Assembly (NCBI RefSeq): GCF_963931675.1
Contig: NZ_OZ007039.1
Span: 1 to 64,000, forward strand
DNA length: 64,000 bases
DNA from: an uncultured Alistipes sp.
Lineage (GTDB): Bacteria; Bacteroidota; Bacteroidia; Bacteroidales; Rikenellaceae
Direction of reading: 5' to 3'
Shown here one piece after another: positions 1-8,058 of this stretch. Within the stretch, counting starts at the first letter, position 1; each line of letters begins with the position of its first letter. The notes beneath the pieces were generated by a model that was given only the letters and a program-made list of their open reading frames with translations, had not been told where the DNA came from and ran no database searches. The position numbers and the translations under genes are program-made.

Positions 1-113
1 ACAGATTTCCGGAATTCTGGAAATATCCATTCAAAAGGAGATTCATGCACATTCATGGATATAGAGATGAAAATCCAACACGACAAATCATCAACCACTC
101 AAATCTTCAAACG

Positions 114-896
114 ATGAAAACTTCCAATCAACAAACATCCGGTTCCTGGAACATCTCCATCTGCAATCAGAAGGGAGGTGTCGGCAAGTCGGCTCTTACG
201 ACGCTTCTTGCCAGCTATCTGCACTACATCTGCAAACGCAAGGTGCTGGTCGTCGACTGCGACTATCCCCAATGGTCGATCTACACGCAACGCACCCGCG
301 AGTTGGAGATCCTCGATTCGAATGATTATTACAAGCTGCTGATGACGCGGCAGTTCAAAGTCTCGGGACAAAAGCTCTGGCCTGTTGTCCGTACCACCCC
401 GGACAAAGCAGTCGATGAGGCTGAGCGTTTCAAATCGGAGAAGGAATATGCGCCGCAGATCGCACTCTACGATCTGCCCGGGACGGTCAACACCGAAGGT
501 GTCATTGAGACATTCTCGAAGATGGACTGCCTGTTCCTTCCGATGAAGGCCGACAAGATTGTCATGGAGAGCGCACTCTCCTTTGCCCGTATCCTCTCGC
601 GGCAACTTGTCGAAGATCCGGCAATCCGGCTCAAGCGCATCTTCCTTTTCTGGACGATGGTCGACCGTCGTGAAAAGACGTCGCTCTACGACTTGTATGA
701 TGACATTATCCGCCAACTTGGACTGCCACTGATGGAGACCCGTCTTCCATACCGATCAAAATTCAACAAAGAACTGTTGCCCGACAGCACGGGCGTAGGA
801 CGCTCGACCCTGCTGGCCCCGGAAAAGGCATTTACCGCCGATTCCCGGATTGGAGATCTGGCCCATGAAATACTCACCCTGCTTCAATCCCTGTAG
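114..896 (+). CDS. traA: ParA/MinD-like ATPase of conjugative element (TraA)
   Basis: Encodes about 260 residues from the ATG at 114. The frame is open from an ATG at 45, but the later start gives the usual family N-terminus with the P-loop close to the start. A deviant Walker A motif, KGGVGKS, lies at residues 20-26, followed by a VVDCDYPQ switch segment and a YDLPG Walker B-like motif, as in ParA/MinD ATPases. In CTnDOT-type elements this is the first gene of the tra operon. Such ATPases are thought to position the element or transfer proteins; that role is inferred. The next gene begins 2 nt after the stop, so they are cotranscribed. Confidence 0.85.
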   Translation: MKTSNQQTSGSWNISICNQKGGVGKSALTTLLASYLHYICKRKVLVVDCDYPQWSIYTQRTRELEILDSNDYYKLLMTRQFKVSGQKLWPVVRTTPDKAVDEAERFKSEKEYAPQIALYDLPGTVNTEGVIETFSKMDCLFLPMKADKIVMESALSFARILSRQLVEDPAIRLKRIFLFWTMVDRREKTSLYDLYDDIIRQLGLPLMETRLPYRSKFNKELLPDSTGVGRSTLLAPEKAFTADSRIGDLAHEILTLLQSL

Positions 897-898
897 AT

Positions 899-1196
899 AT
901 GGCCAAGCGACAGAAAATGGAGATCGACGAGGGTCTGATCCGAAAGATGATTGCAGGCGAGGCCTCTCCCCGCGAAAAGAGTACCCAGGAAGATGCCTCT
1001 ACAAAAGAGCCCCCGGAGCTTCCCGACCCTGCGGAGCCGGTTCCCGAACCGGAGACAGCGACGGCAGATGCTCCAGCCGCGGATGAATTGCCGCAGAGTT
1101 TCGCAGCTGAGAATCGCCGTCGGCGCACCATGCCCCTTCCCGACTACGAGCAGACATTCCTGCAACCCGTGAACTACGACCTCAGAGCCTCCCTCT
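899..1196 (+). pseudogene. DUF3408 conjugal transfer gene, 5' part (split by the IME)
   Basis: This is the N-terminal part of a DUF3408 protein. It has a charged, proline-rich segment and the start of the conserved domain (…NYDLRASL). After residue 99 the frame runs into mobile-element DNA and stops at 1261. The missing C-terminal domain is found intact at 10863-11045. Joining the halves across the shared 13-bp repeat restores a single frame of 155 codons that aligns with the intact paralogue at 11064-11438. It is therefore an interrupted gene that would be functional again on excision. Confidence 0.9.
1184..1196. repeat. Left attachment-site repeat (attL core)
   Basis: The 13-bp sequence AGAGCCTCCCTCT is repeated exactly at 10863-10875, in the same codon phase (AGA GCC TCC CTC T). 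It is the expected footprint of tyrosine-integrase insertion. Confidence 0.88.
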
Positions 1197-1204
1197 CCGC
1201 AACA

Positions 1205-1252
1205 AAGGGTGTAAATCAAGTAATTACAAGATTTACACCCTTTTTTACACCC
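1205..1252. promoter_or_regulatory. Integrase arm-type repeats at the left end
   Basis: Immediately inside attL there is a perfect 13-bp inverted repeat (AAGGGTGTAAATC at 1205-1217 and its complement at 1230-1242) and a further TACACCC at 1246-1252. The same TACACCC core recurs next to the integrase gene at the other end. Repeated motifs at both ends of a tyrosine-recombinase element suggest integrase arm-binding sites. The inverted repeat could also act as a terminator. Confidence 0.5.
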
Positions 1253-1260
1253 AAAAATTG

Positions 1261-1486
1261 AAGCAGAGTGCTTTTGCAATGCAATTCTACCTTAAGGTAT
1301 TGTTGTTTTGAAAAATGTTTCTCTGATGATGCTAAAATTTTCCTTTCTATTACGCTCTATCTCCAAAGTAAGGCTCTCTGCTTGTCAGATATATGTTTCT
1401 AATTTGCCGCTTAATACGGACATGATGCATGAATCGATAACCCCTCTATCTACAGCGATTACCTTATCTACTAATATTAATCTTGC
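1261..1486. other. AT-rich spacer inside the IME left end
   Basis: I see no credible gene, RNA or repeat between the left-end arm repeats and the 3' end of the aspartyl-protease-like gene. The one short open frame (1308-1508) has no recognisable features. Confidence 0.5.
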
Positions 1487-2446
1487 TTATTTTCTTACTT
1501 TCAGGTAGAGGTCTTTGTTTGGCTTGCCATGCTCATCAAGAGAATAATGTAATACAAAATTGCATTGGTGCATAAATTTAGCTCCAATATAGTTGGCATT
1601 CACCACGCGGCTATTAACTACCTCACAAGAATCAACCCGTGTTCCGGCAACCGTAACGGGAATCTTGAAAACGGTGAGCGTATCGGTCAATTTCCCTCCG
1701 TGCTGTTTGATTTTTTCTTCGTAAGGAAAGTGCGTTTTCAGCCGGTCTGCAAGTGCGTTGTTTATCTCCAATACTCCTGTATAACCCAAATCGAGCGTAA
1801 AGCGTACTTCTTCATTCAATCCATTCATATAAACCGGAATGGAATCCTCGCGCAATCCTTGAGGGAGATAGGTCATTCCTGCGGTCTCCTTCGCCAGCAG
1901 ATCTTTGTTATTGGAATGGAAAAGCGTCATCGTGCCCGCTTCCGTGTCGAATTTCCACGTGCCAATAGCCAACATTTCCGTTCCGAACACGCCTTCATCT
2001 ATCACATCATATATCACGTTATCTTTGCGAATGCCGTTGAACATCGGTTCTTGGATGCTTGCCTCACCAAAAGCAATAGAAGTGAATGTGTACAATTCCG
2101 GAGAATTTTTCTCTTGATACGCATTGGTGCTTTTAATCGGCAGATTCCCCCAGTATTCGCCACCGTAGGCTTGGATGGAATCTTCGCGCATAAGGCTTGT
2201 CGCTTGCGTGTCGATACGGAGCGGAACTTTGTGCGTGCCGTTGAGGGTACAATCAATCAGAAACCAACCCTCTTTGCTGTACTGAATCGGATATTGATAG
2301 CACGCGTTTCCCGGCAGGGCTGAACGGTATGCAAGCGTATGCGAACTATAACGGATGAAAGGATAAATAAACCAAGCGGCTCCGGCAGCAATCAAGACTA
2401 TCACTATCGCTGCGATAATCAAATTACGTTTTGTCTTTTTCTTCAT
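1487..2446 (-). CDS. Membrane-anchored retropepsin/aspartyl-protease-like protein (IME cargo)
   Basis: Encodes 319 residues. A basic N-terminus (MKKKTKRN) and one membrane helix at about residues 9-30 predict an exported, anchored protein. Two aspartyl-protease-like motifs are visible: LRIDTQATS in the first half and FTLDLGYTG in the second, with a conserved VFGTEML between them. This is the layout of bacterial retropepsin/pepsin-like proteins with two lobes. Both catalytic motifs depart from the usual D-T/S-G (DTQ and DLG), so catalysis is doubtful and a binding role is possible. It is the last gene before the left end of the IME and looks like cargo. The fold assignment is by motif only. 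Confidence 0.55.
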   Translation of the reverse strand: MKKKTKRNLIIAAIVIVLIAAGAAWFIYPFIRYSSHTLAYRSALPGNACYQYPIQYSKEGWFLIDCTLNGTHKVPLRIDTQATSLMREDSIQAYGGEYWGNLPIKSTNAYQEKNSPELYTFTSIAFGEASIQEPMFNGIRKDNVIYDVIDEGVFGTEMLAIGTWKFDTEAGTMTLFHSNNKDLLAKETAGMTYLPQGLREDSIPVYMNGLNEEVRFTLDLGYTGVLEINNALADRLKTHFPYEEKIKQHGGKLTDTLTVFKIPVTVAGTRVDSCEVVNSRVVNANYIGAKFMHQCNFVLHYSLDEHGKPNKDLYLKVRK

Positions 2447-2604
2447 TGTATTATTTATATATGTTCATTAAAAATAAGTAACTATAAGTTTAGTGAATAT
2501 AGTAATTTGTTACATTATATATTACAAAATATTGTTATTCATAACCTCAAACAAATACGGCAACAAAAATACTACTTTTTCATATGATACAATATAAGCA
2601 ACTA

Positions 2605-4008
2605 TTAAAACTTCAATCCTCTGCTTTTTCTTGCCTCTTCATCGGATTGTCGCAAACCTCGTCTTAACTTTTCCCATTGTTCCTTGAACCATTCGCTTAT
2701 TGGCTGCCTGTTTATTGTCAGCACCAATTTATTATCATCAATTGAACTTTTCTCAACTCTGAAAATATTGTTTTTGATGTCAAACCTCCGCCTGTGTTCA
2801 TCAGAATAAATTTTGCCACTACATTGTATGGCTTCTTTCTTTGTCAAAAGTCTGTCAATCATATCTTTAGTAAATCCGATGGCAGCGCACAATTTTTCCA
2901 TTCTCAGCATCTCTTTAAGCATCGGAAACCACTTGAAAGCCTTTTCAAGCAGGATATTCAGCCGTGATATTTCCTTGTCTCTGGCTTCAAGCTCCCGATT
3001 ATGTATTCCTTGAAGATTGCGTATCTGCTTGCCATGCTGCTCTTGCATGAGTTGCATTTGAACTTTCAAGTCATCAATTCCTTTGTCCCTCTTGGCAATT
3101 TCCCGATGCAGTTCTTCATTGGACTGTTCCAGTTTCTTCATTTTCCCGCTGCCGAAAAGAGAACCCACTCCGCTTACTATGACCGTAGCGGCATCGGTGG
3201 CTGCACCTTTGAGCTTGTCCGTGCGTATCTCCGATTTCACTTGACGGAGTTCCTGTTCGGCAAGATTTATCTGTTCTTCTTTGTGCCGCTTTGCAGCATC
3301 CATGCGTTGCAGTTCGGCTTTCTGCTTCTCAATGATAAAATCGTTCCGTTCCAGATGTTCCTTGCCTGTTACAGCCTTTGACTGTCCACGCTCCATCAGC
3401 AGAATGTTGGATGCCAAACTCTGCATCTCAGTCATATCCTCATCATTGAGTTTACGGCTCTTGCCTGTATCGTGGTTCATCCAGTCGAATACGATATGGG
3501 CATGGTAATTCGGTTTGAACCACCTTTCGCCTACTTGGAAACTCTCCCTGTCCTCCGGGTCAGGCTGTCCGTTCAGCCAATGCCCTTCGTCCTTGTGCAG
3601 GAAGATTTGCAGCGGTGTGATACCCCAACGTCTTTGACACTCTTTACCGAATTTACACACGTCTGCCAATGTCGTATCCGCTCTGATGAGCAATACTCCC
3701 TCACGGATTGGTGAGCATCCAGCTACTTTTATAATCTTCCCATTCTTTCCCTTGCGTTCACGCTCCTTTTCTTGCATCGCTCGTCCGGTCTTTTCTTTGA
3801 CCATCCGTTTGATGTTTTCATAGTGCACCTGCAGATCAGGACTGCCAAAGTTCGGGTTTATCCACTGCTCGTTATCGGCAGTAAGTTCGGGCACGATGTA
3901 GATTTGAGATTTGCCGATATTGCGCATATACTCGGCAGTTCTCCGGTTATGAGCCCCGCTTGATGTAACTCTGCAGGGCTTGATATGTATGCTTGACTTT
4001 GTTGCCAT
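2605..4008 (-). CDS. MobV (Pre/Mob) family relaxase
   Basis: Encodes 467 residues. The N-terminus (MATKSSIHIKPC…HNRRT) and the internal YHAHIVFDW match the Pre/Mob family, in which a His-x-His metal site and upstream residues drive nicking at oriT. A long charged coiled coil follows (about residues 215-360), then a short basic C-terminal domain. Relaxases of this family start conjugative mobilization of small Bacteroides elements, using the secretion channel of a helper. The 224 bp upstream is full of inverted repeats and is the likely oriT. The family is confident; the nicking residues are not resolved here. Confidence 0.85.
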   Translation of the reverse strand: MATKSSIHIKPCRVTSSGAHNRRTAEYMRNIGKSQIYIVPELTADNEQWINPNFGSPDLQVHYENIKRMVKEKTGRAMQEKERERKGKNGKIIKVAGCSPIREGVLLIRADTTLADVCKFGKECQRRWGITPLQIFLHKDEGHWLNGQPDPEDRESFQVGERWFKPNYHAHIVFDWMNHDTGKSRKLNDEDMTEMQSLASNILLMERGQSKAVTGKEHLERNDFIIEKQKAELQRMDAAKRHKEEQINLAEQELRQVKSEIRTDKLKGAATDAATVIVSGVGSLFGSGKMKKLEQSNEELHREIAKRDKGIDDLKVQMQLMQEQHGKQIRNLQGIHNRELEARDKEISRLNILLEKAFKWFPMLKEMLRMEKLCAAIGFTKDMIDRLLTKKEAIQCSGKIYSDEHRRRFDIKNNIFRVEKSSIDDNKLVLTINRQPISEWFKEQWEKLRRGLRQSDEEARKSRGLKF

Positions 4009-4232
4009 ATTCTTAAATTTTGATTCGGATTGTTGATAAAATATTCTGTTGTCTGCTCATTGCCGCACAGGGTTCTTAGGGGTGTAACCCATAAGCGGAG
4101 ATTGCAAAGAGAGGGTCACTCTTTGCTCGGGGTTCTCAGGGGAGAAACGCCCTGAGTGGGTCATTAGGGCAAAGCCCTAATCCCCTCGGGAGAGCCCACA
4201 ACTACGTAAGCGAAGCGTGTAGTTATAGTGGG
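4009..4232. other. Candidate oriT of the IME
   Basis: This non-coding DNA lies between the relaxase start and the primase stop and is packed with inverted repeats. They are GCAAAGAG (4104-4111) with CTCTTTGC (4119-4126); CTCAGG (4135-4140) with CCTGAG (4151-4156); TTAGGGC (4164-4170) with GCCCTAA (4174-4180); and a longer imperfect hairpin from AGCCCACAACTAC to GTAGTTATAGTGGGCT. A structured segment directly upstream of a Mob gene is the usual place for oriT. The nick site cannot be placed by eye. Confidence 0.55.
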
Positions 4233-5192
4233 CTATAACCGGAAGCCTTTCGGTTTCTTGGATAGCGTATCATTCCTCTTTTTGACAGATTGCGATTGCT
4301 CTTTCCTATCGGCTATTCGTTTCTGTAAATATTCGTTCAGATCTTTACATCCACTGTAGATTTGCGAGGCGTCACGTATATACCGAGTAGCATCATACTC
4401 CTTTCGGATTTGCTGTACTGCTTCCATTCCTGCACGGTCATTGTCAAAGAAACAGTGGATGCGCTCATAGCTTCCCAACGTATAGAGTGCCTTGGGAACA
4501 TTGGCTACGGAATTAAGAACCATGTAATCCTGTCTGTCGAAGTCGGGTGATTGCGGACAGCTTTCCAGCTTTAAGGAAAGAAAGGAAAGGTAATCCATAA
4601 ATCCCTCAAAAACGTAACATCTACTCCTTGGCTTTCCTGACTGTCTGATATGGGATATTTCTTTCGGTGCGATACATCCCTTGAAATATCGGTTGCGAAT
4701 TTCATATCCGCCCGATATGTTCGGAAAGGCAATGGCGAAATACCGTTTGCCGTTGTGGGTGAAACGGGCTTCCTTACATTCTCTTTTCGCCAGTGCCGTG
4801 TTTATCCCTCTTTCCTGTAGGTAGGCAAGCAGGGCAGGAGAAGCCAGCTGTACAATGTCCAATTGCTGAAAACTCGGTTCGGAAAATGATTGCTTGCCAA
4901 AAGAGAAAGATATGGGACGTATGTGTGGTGTCTGCTCCTCAATTTTCTGTAGAAGATAAGGCACATAATCGGAACAGTAGAGTTCCTCTGCCAGTGCGAT
5001 GATATTTCCACCTTTACCGATTGCAAAATCATACCATTGGTTGCGTTCGGTATTTACTTTGAACGAGGGTTTTGTCTCTTCCCGTAACGGGGATTTATAC
5101 CACAAGTTGATACCTTGCTGTTTGACGGGAGAATGTCCCAAGCTGTACAGAAAATCCGCTATCCTGATTTGTTTTGCTGTCTGTATATCCAT
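4233..5192 (-). CDS. Toprim DNA primase of the IME
   Basis: Encodes 319 residues. The N-terminal part (IADFLYSLGHSP…YDFAIGKGGN) resembles the CHC2-type zinc-binding region of DnaG-like primases but keeps no clear Cys/His set. The second half has Toprim motifs: CYVFEGFMDYLSFL with the catalytic Glu and CFFDNDRAGMEA with the Asp-x-Asp pair. Such primases accompany RepA-like ATPases on mobilizable Bacteroides elements and prime replication of the circular or transferred strand. It lies downstream of the repeat-rich gap 5193-5408 and the ATPase gene, on the same strand. Confidence 0.82.
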   Translation of the reverse strand: MDIQTAKQIRIADFLYSLGHSPVKQQGINLWYKSPLREETKPSFKVNTERNQWYDFAIGKGGNIIALAEELYCSDYVPYLLQKIEEQTPHIRPISFSFGKQSFSEPSFQQLDIVQLASPALLAYLQERGINTALAKRECKEARFTHNGKRYFAIAFPNISGGYEIRNRYFKGCIAPKEISHIRQSGKPRSRCYVFEGFMDYLSFLSLKLESCPQSPDFDRQDYMVLNSVANVPKALYTLGSYERIHCFFDNDRAGMEAVQQIRKEYDATRYIRDASQIYSGCKDLNEYLQKRIADRKEQSQSVKKRNDTLSKKPKGFRL

Positions 5193-5275
5193 AATAAGAT
5201 GAGTATTTGAATAATGGTTGGAATATTTATTTCTCTTTTCGCCCGTACCTTTTTATGAAGTACGGTCTGTATAAT

Positions 5276-5392
5276 CACTTCACTTTATTTTCGTATATAT
5301 AGGATACGGTAATAAAGTGAAGCGGTTTTACATTTTCTGCAATCGCTTCGCTTTATCCTTAATATATAGACCAGCCGAATAAAGTGAAGTGG
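5276..5392. repeat. Iteron-like repeats, candidate replication origin of the IME
   Basis: Four copies of a 14-15-bp motif, consensus AATAAAGTGAAGYGG, occur in alternating orientation in the gap between the ATPase and primase genes. They are inverted at 5276-5289, direct at 5311-5325, inverted with changes at 5344-5358, and direct at 5378-5392. AT-rich segments (TATATATAGG, TTAATATATAG) lie between them. Evenly arranged repeats beside a replication ATPase are typical of iteron origins, but regulatory sites for the flanking genes are possible. Confidence 0.55.
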
Positions 5393-5408
5393 TTACAGGT
5401 TAGACGGT

Positions 5409-6500
5409 CTAATAGTGAAAGTCCGGCTTGAACGTGTATTTCCTGCCGTTCTCCTGTACTATCATCCGTTTGTTCCGGAGCATGGTAATAAGTGATACCG
5501 CCTTTTGATGGTTCAGTTTTACACCTACCGACATATATGCCTTGACTAAGGCGGTTTCCAGATCCTTGTAGCCGTATTCCTCTTTCAGCCCGAAAGCCGC
5601 TTCCAATGCTATACGGTGCTGCTGTTCGGTAATATGCCTGTAAGGGTCGAACTTTTCCTCTTCCGGTCTTCCGGGTTTCTTCGCTTCTGGTCTGTACCCC
5701 TCTATGAGTTCAGGCAATGCATTGTCGTTGATACGGAATGCGAAAGGCTCAAAATCCATTGCACGGATGTGCATGGCTGAAACATTGCTTATGTCTCCGT
5801 TGCCCTTATCCTTTTCCACAAGAAGCACGGTTTCCGCCTTGTTGTTCAGCTCCGTACCGATATGACCTCTTGCGTTTTCATCGCCTTTGTTCTGGTGGAG
5901 TATCGTATGGATATGTATCTGCCTGTCATCCGTCCACTGCATCAGCTTGGATATGATGCGTGTCGATTCTCCCGGACTGTTGATGTCATATACCATATCA
6001 CGGATGCCGTCTATGACTACAAGCCCTATGTCCGGTGTATTATAGATAGCCTGTTCGACAATCCTGATACGCTGTTCGGGTGTGTATTTCCTCAAAGCGA
6101 GAAACTCCAAATGTTCATAGTCCCTGTCATCAGAAAGACCAGCCAGTCGTAAAATACGTTTCATAACTTTCAGACAGTGATAAGGGCTTTGTTCCGTGTC
6201 CACATAAAGAATCTTTCTTTTTTCTTCCGGTAGTTCCGCAACATACCGCAGTACCGTACCGTTTTTCAATGCGGCGGCTACGATAGCCGATACATTGAAA
6301 GTCTTTTTACTCTTGGCTTTGCCGATGGATGCACTGAAATTGCCCAGTGTACCAATGACCGAACCTTGCACTTTTAGAATCTCAGGTGCTTTCTCGTAGA
6401 TTTTCGACAGGCTCAGGCGTGAAGCTTGCCAAAGGATTATTGCCTGTTCTGCCGAAATCTCCTTTATTTCTTTCATATAGTCCATAAGCATACCTCCCAT
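5409..6500 (-). CDS. RepA-like RecA-fold ATPase
   Basis: Encodes 363 residues, starting by TAATG overlap with the stop of the upstream DUF3853 gene; in-frame Met codons shortly after are alternatives. It has an unusual Walker A-like segment (SASIGKAKSKKT), the strand YVDTEQSP, the Walker B-like VVIDGIRDMV and the RecA-type segment TILHQNKGDENARGHIG. This matches the hexameric helicase/RepA group on mobilizable elements. The C-terminal 80 residues look like a winged helix. It is likely the replication helicase acting with the primase downstream at the repeats between them. Confidence 0.78.
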   Translation of the reverse strand: MGGMLMDYMKEIKEISAEQAIILWQASRLSLSKIYEKAPEILKVQGSVIGTLGNFSASIGKAKSKKTFNVSAIVAAALKNGTVLRYVAELPEEKRKILYVDTEQSPYHCLKVMKRILRLAGLSDDRDYEHLEFLALRKYTPEQRIRIVEQAIYNTPDIGLVVIDGIRDMVYDINSPGESTRIISKLMQWTDDRQIHIHTILHQNKGDENARGHIGTELNNKAETVLLVEKDKGNGDISNVSAMHIRAMDFEPFAFRINDNALPELIEGYRPEAKKPGRPEEEKFDPYRHITEQQHRIALEAAFGLKEEYGYKDLETALVKAYMSVGVKLNHQKAVSLITMLRNKRMIVQENGRKYTFKPDFHY

Positions 6501-6808
6501 TATTTCCGTCCTCCTGTTTTCTTCCCGGCAAGTTCAAGAGCCAATTCTGCATCTACGATAATCTTGCGCCCTATCTGGGTAATAGCCTTGTCTATCTTAC
6601 CGCTTTTCTTTATGCGGTTGGCAGTGGGCAGACTGCACCCGAACAGTTTGGCTATACCGAGTATTCCGTACACATACTTCTTTTCCGTGTCTGTAACGGG
6701 TTGCGGCAATGCTTCGGCCTGACCTGAAGCGTGCTTACTCAGGAATATGAATTCTTCTCCTGTCATCTGCCAGACGGGTTTTGATAATAATTCTTGGATA
6801 TTTGTCAT
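6500..6808 (-). CDS. DUF3853 family helix-turn-helix protein
   Basis: Encodes 102 residues. The core (YGILGIAKLFGCSLPTANRI followed by KSGKIDKAITQIGRKIIVD) has the excisionase/MerR-like pattern of a short helix-turn-helix with a wing, and matches DUF3853 proteins found just upstream of repA-like genes on Bacteroidales elements. It is the first gene of the rep operon, translationally coupled to the ATPase by TAATG. A role in controlling excision or replication is inferred. It may be transcribed from the TAATTTTG element (- strand) at 6878-6885. Confidence 0.75.
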   Translation of the reverse strand: MTNIQELLSKPVWQMTGEEFIFLSKHASGQAEALPQPVTDTEKKYVYGILGIAKLFGCSLPTANRIKKSGKIDKAITQIGRKIIVDAELALELAGKKTGGRK

Positions 6809-6877
6809 CGTCCAATCTATTTAGTCGTTAAACAATCAGCCCTGCGCACTGGCTGCTATTTCTGTTCTCGAACGATG

Positions 6878-6885
6878 CAAAATTA
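6878..6885 (-). promoter_or_regulatory. Candidate -7 promoter element of the rep operon
   Basis: Read on the - strand, this is TAATTTTG, which fits the Bacteroidetes -7 consensus TAnnTTTG. It lies about 70 nt before the DUF3853 start. No clear -33 TTTG partner was seen. Confidence 0.4.
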
Positions 6886-6964
6886 GGTAGGGTTATGAGT
6901 GGTAAGGATGGGGATGATATAAACCGAATATCATTGTATCTTATTGAATGTCAGAAAATAAAAA

Positions 6965-6992
6965 TACCACTCAAAAATTATTTTGAGTGGTA
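6965..6992 (-). terminator. Rho-independent terminator after the 7032-8087 gene
   Basis: A perfect 12-bp stem (TACCACTCAAAA and its complement) has a 4-nt loop. On the - strand it is followed by TTTTTATTTTC. It lies 40 nt past the stop of the hypothetical gene and separates the cargo pair from the rep operon. Confidence 0.8.
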
Positions 6993-7031
6993 AAAGTGGA
7001 ACTTTCGTAAAGTATCAGGATATATCACGGA

Positions 7032-8051
7032 TTATCTGAATATATGTTCCATTTCCTTGGCGAATTTCTGGTTGCTGTCACTTGGAAAATCAGAAACCGG
7101 CTCCTTGTATTTGGATTTGTAGTAGCTGTCGTCAATATCCAGCAATTCCAGTATTCCGGCCTTCCATTTGTCCTTGTCCTGCTTGGAGAGTTTCTCGCCC
7201 ATCAGGAATATCAGATAGCATACACGGATTTTCTCTCTCGGTTTGATTCTCAACTTGCAGTTGCAGGGTTGCAGGTTCATATTGGCATAGAAATCCAGTG
7301 CGGAAATTTCCTCGAACTGTTCTCCAACACATACCTCATGAATGAGCGAAAGCAATTTCATGCTGAAATATTCTTGTTGTCCGTCCGTCGTTTCCTGCTG
7401 GCTGATGGGGTTGCCCGGCTCGTCCTGTCGTTTCCCGTCAGGAATGTATTTTTTCAATATGTCCAGAAAAAGGCGGCTTTGGCGGTATATGTCCGTACAA
7501 CGGTTCTTCATATATTGGAACGCCTCTTTCCTTGCAGCCTTTTGCTGGTCATAGAGTTCGTTCAGTATGGCTCTTTCCTTGTCATATTCAGCCTTGCAGC
7601 GTTCATATTCTTTCTCCGCCTGCTTTTCCTCTTCGGCGGTATGTTCCCTATAGCCAATGGAATCATACTTGTTGTTGGCTTCATTCAGCGGCTTGCTCAG
7701 ACTTCTTGTAACATCCAGTTGGGCTTTAATTTCAGGGGAATACCTTTCCATGTGCTGATAGCAAACACGTTCTATCACACTGTCACTTATGGGGTGCGTT
7801 TCATAAGACTGTATGCTCTTTTCTATTTCGGTTCTCAGGCTGCTGAGTATCAAGGTGTATTGTTCTTTTTGCCTGTCAAGCACCAGTTCAAGGATAGCGG
7901 CTTCAAAAGACTTTGTGTCACTATACTGCCGATAGAAATCCGAAATGAATTTCTGCCTGTCAAAAGAGAAAACGTGATTGTCTATATAGTCCCTGTATAT
8001 TCTGTTGAGTTCTCCGTACCGGGGGATTATCGTCTGTATCTTGTCTGCCAT
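7032..8051 (-). CDS. Hypothetical protein paired with the DUF1016 nuclease
   Basis: Encodes about 339 residues if it starts at MADKIQ (8051); an upstream Met at 8087 overlaps the previous gene by 29 nt. I do not recognise the family. The protein is soluble and largely helical, with a charged coiled-coil stretch in the middle (about residues 125-200, rich in E and K). A C-terminal region (…NCKLRIKPREKIRVCYLIFLM…) could be a small globular domain. It follows the DUF1016 gene directly, and a strong terminator follows it, so the two form an operon within the IME. Confidence 0.6.
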   Translation of the reverse strand: MADKIQTIIPRYGELNRIYRDYIDNHVFSFDRQKFISDFYRQYSDTKSFEAAILELVLDRQKEQYTLILSSLRTEIEKSIQSYETHPISDSVIERVCYQHMERYSPEIKAQLDVTRSLSKPLNEANNKYDSIGYREHTAEEEKQAEKEYERCKAEYDKERAILNELYDQQKAARKEAFQYMKNRCTDIYRQSRLFLDILKKYIPDGKRQDEPGNPISQQETTDGQQEYFSMKLLSLIHEVCVGEQFEEISALDFYANMNLQPCNCKLRIKPREKIRVCYLIFLMGEKLSKQDKDKWKAGILELLDIDDSYYKSKYKEPVSDFPSDSNQKFAKEMEHIFR

Positions 8052-8058
8052 AGGTGTC

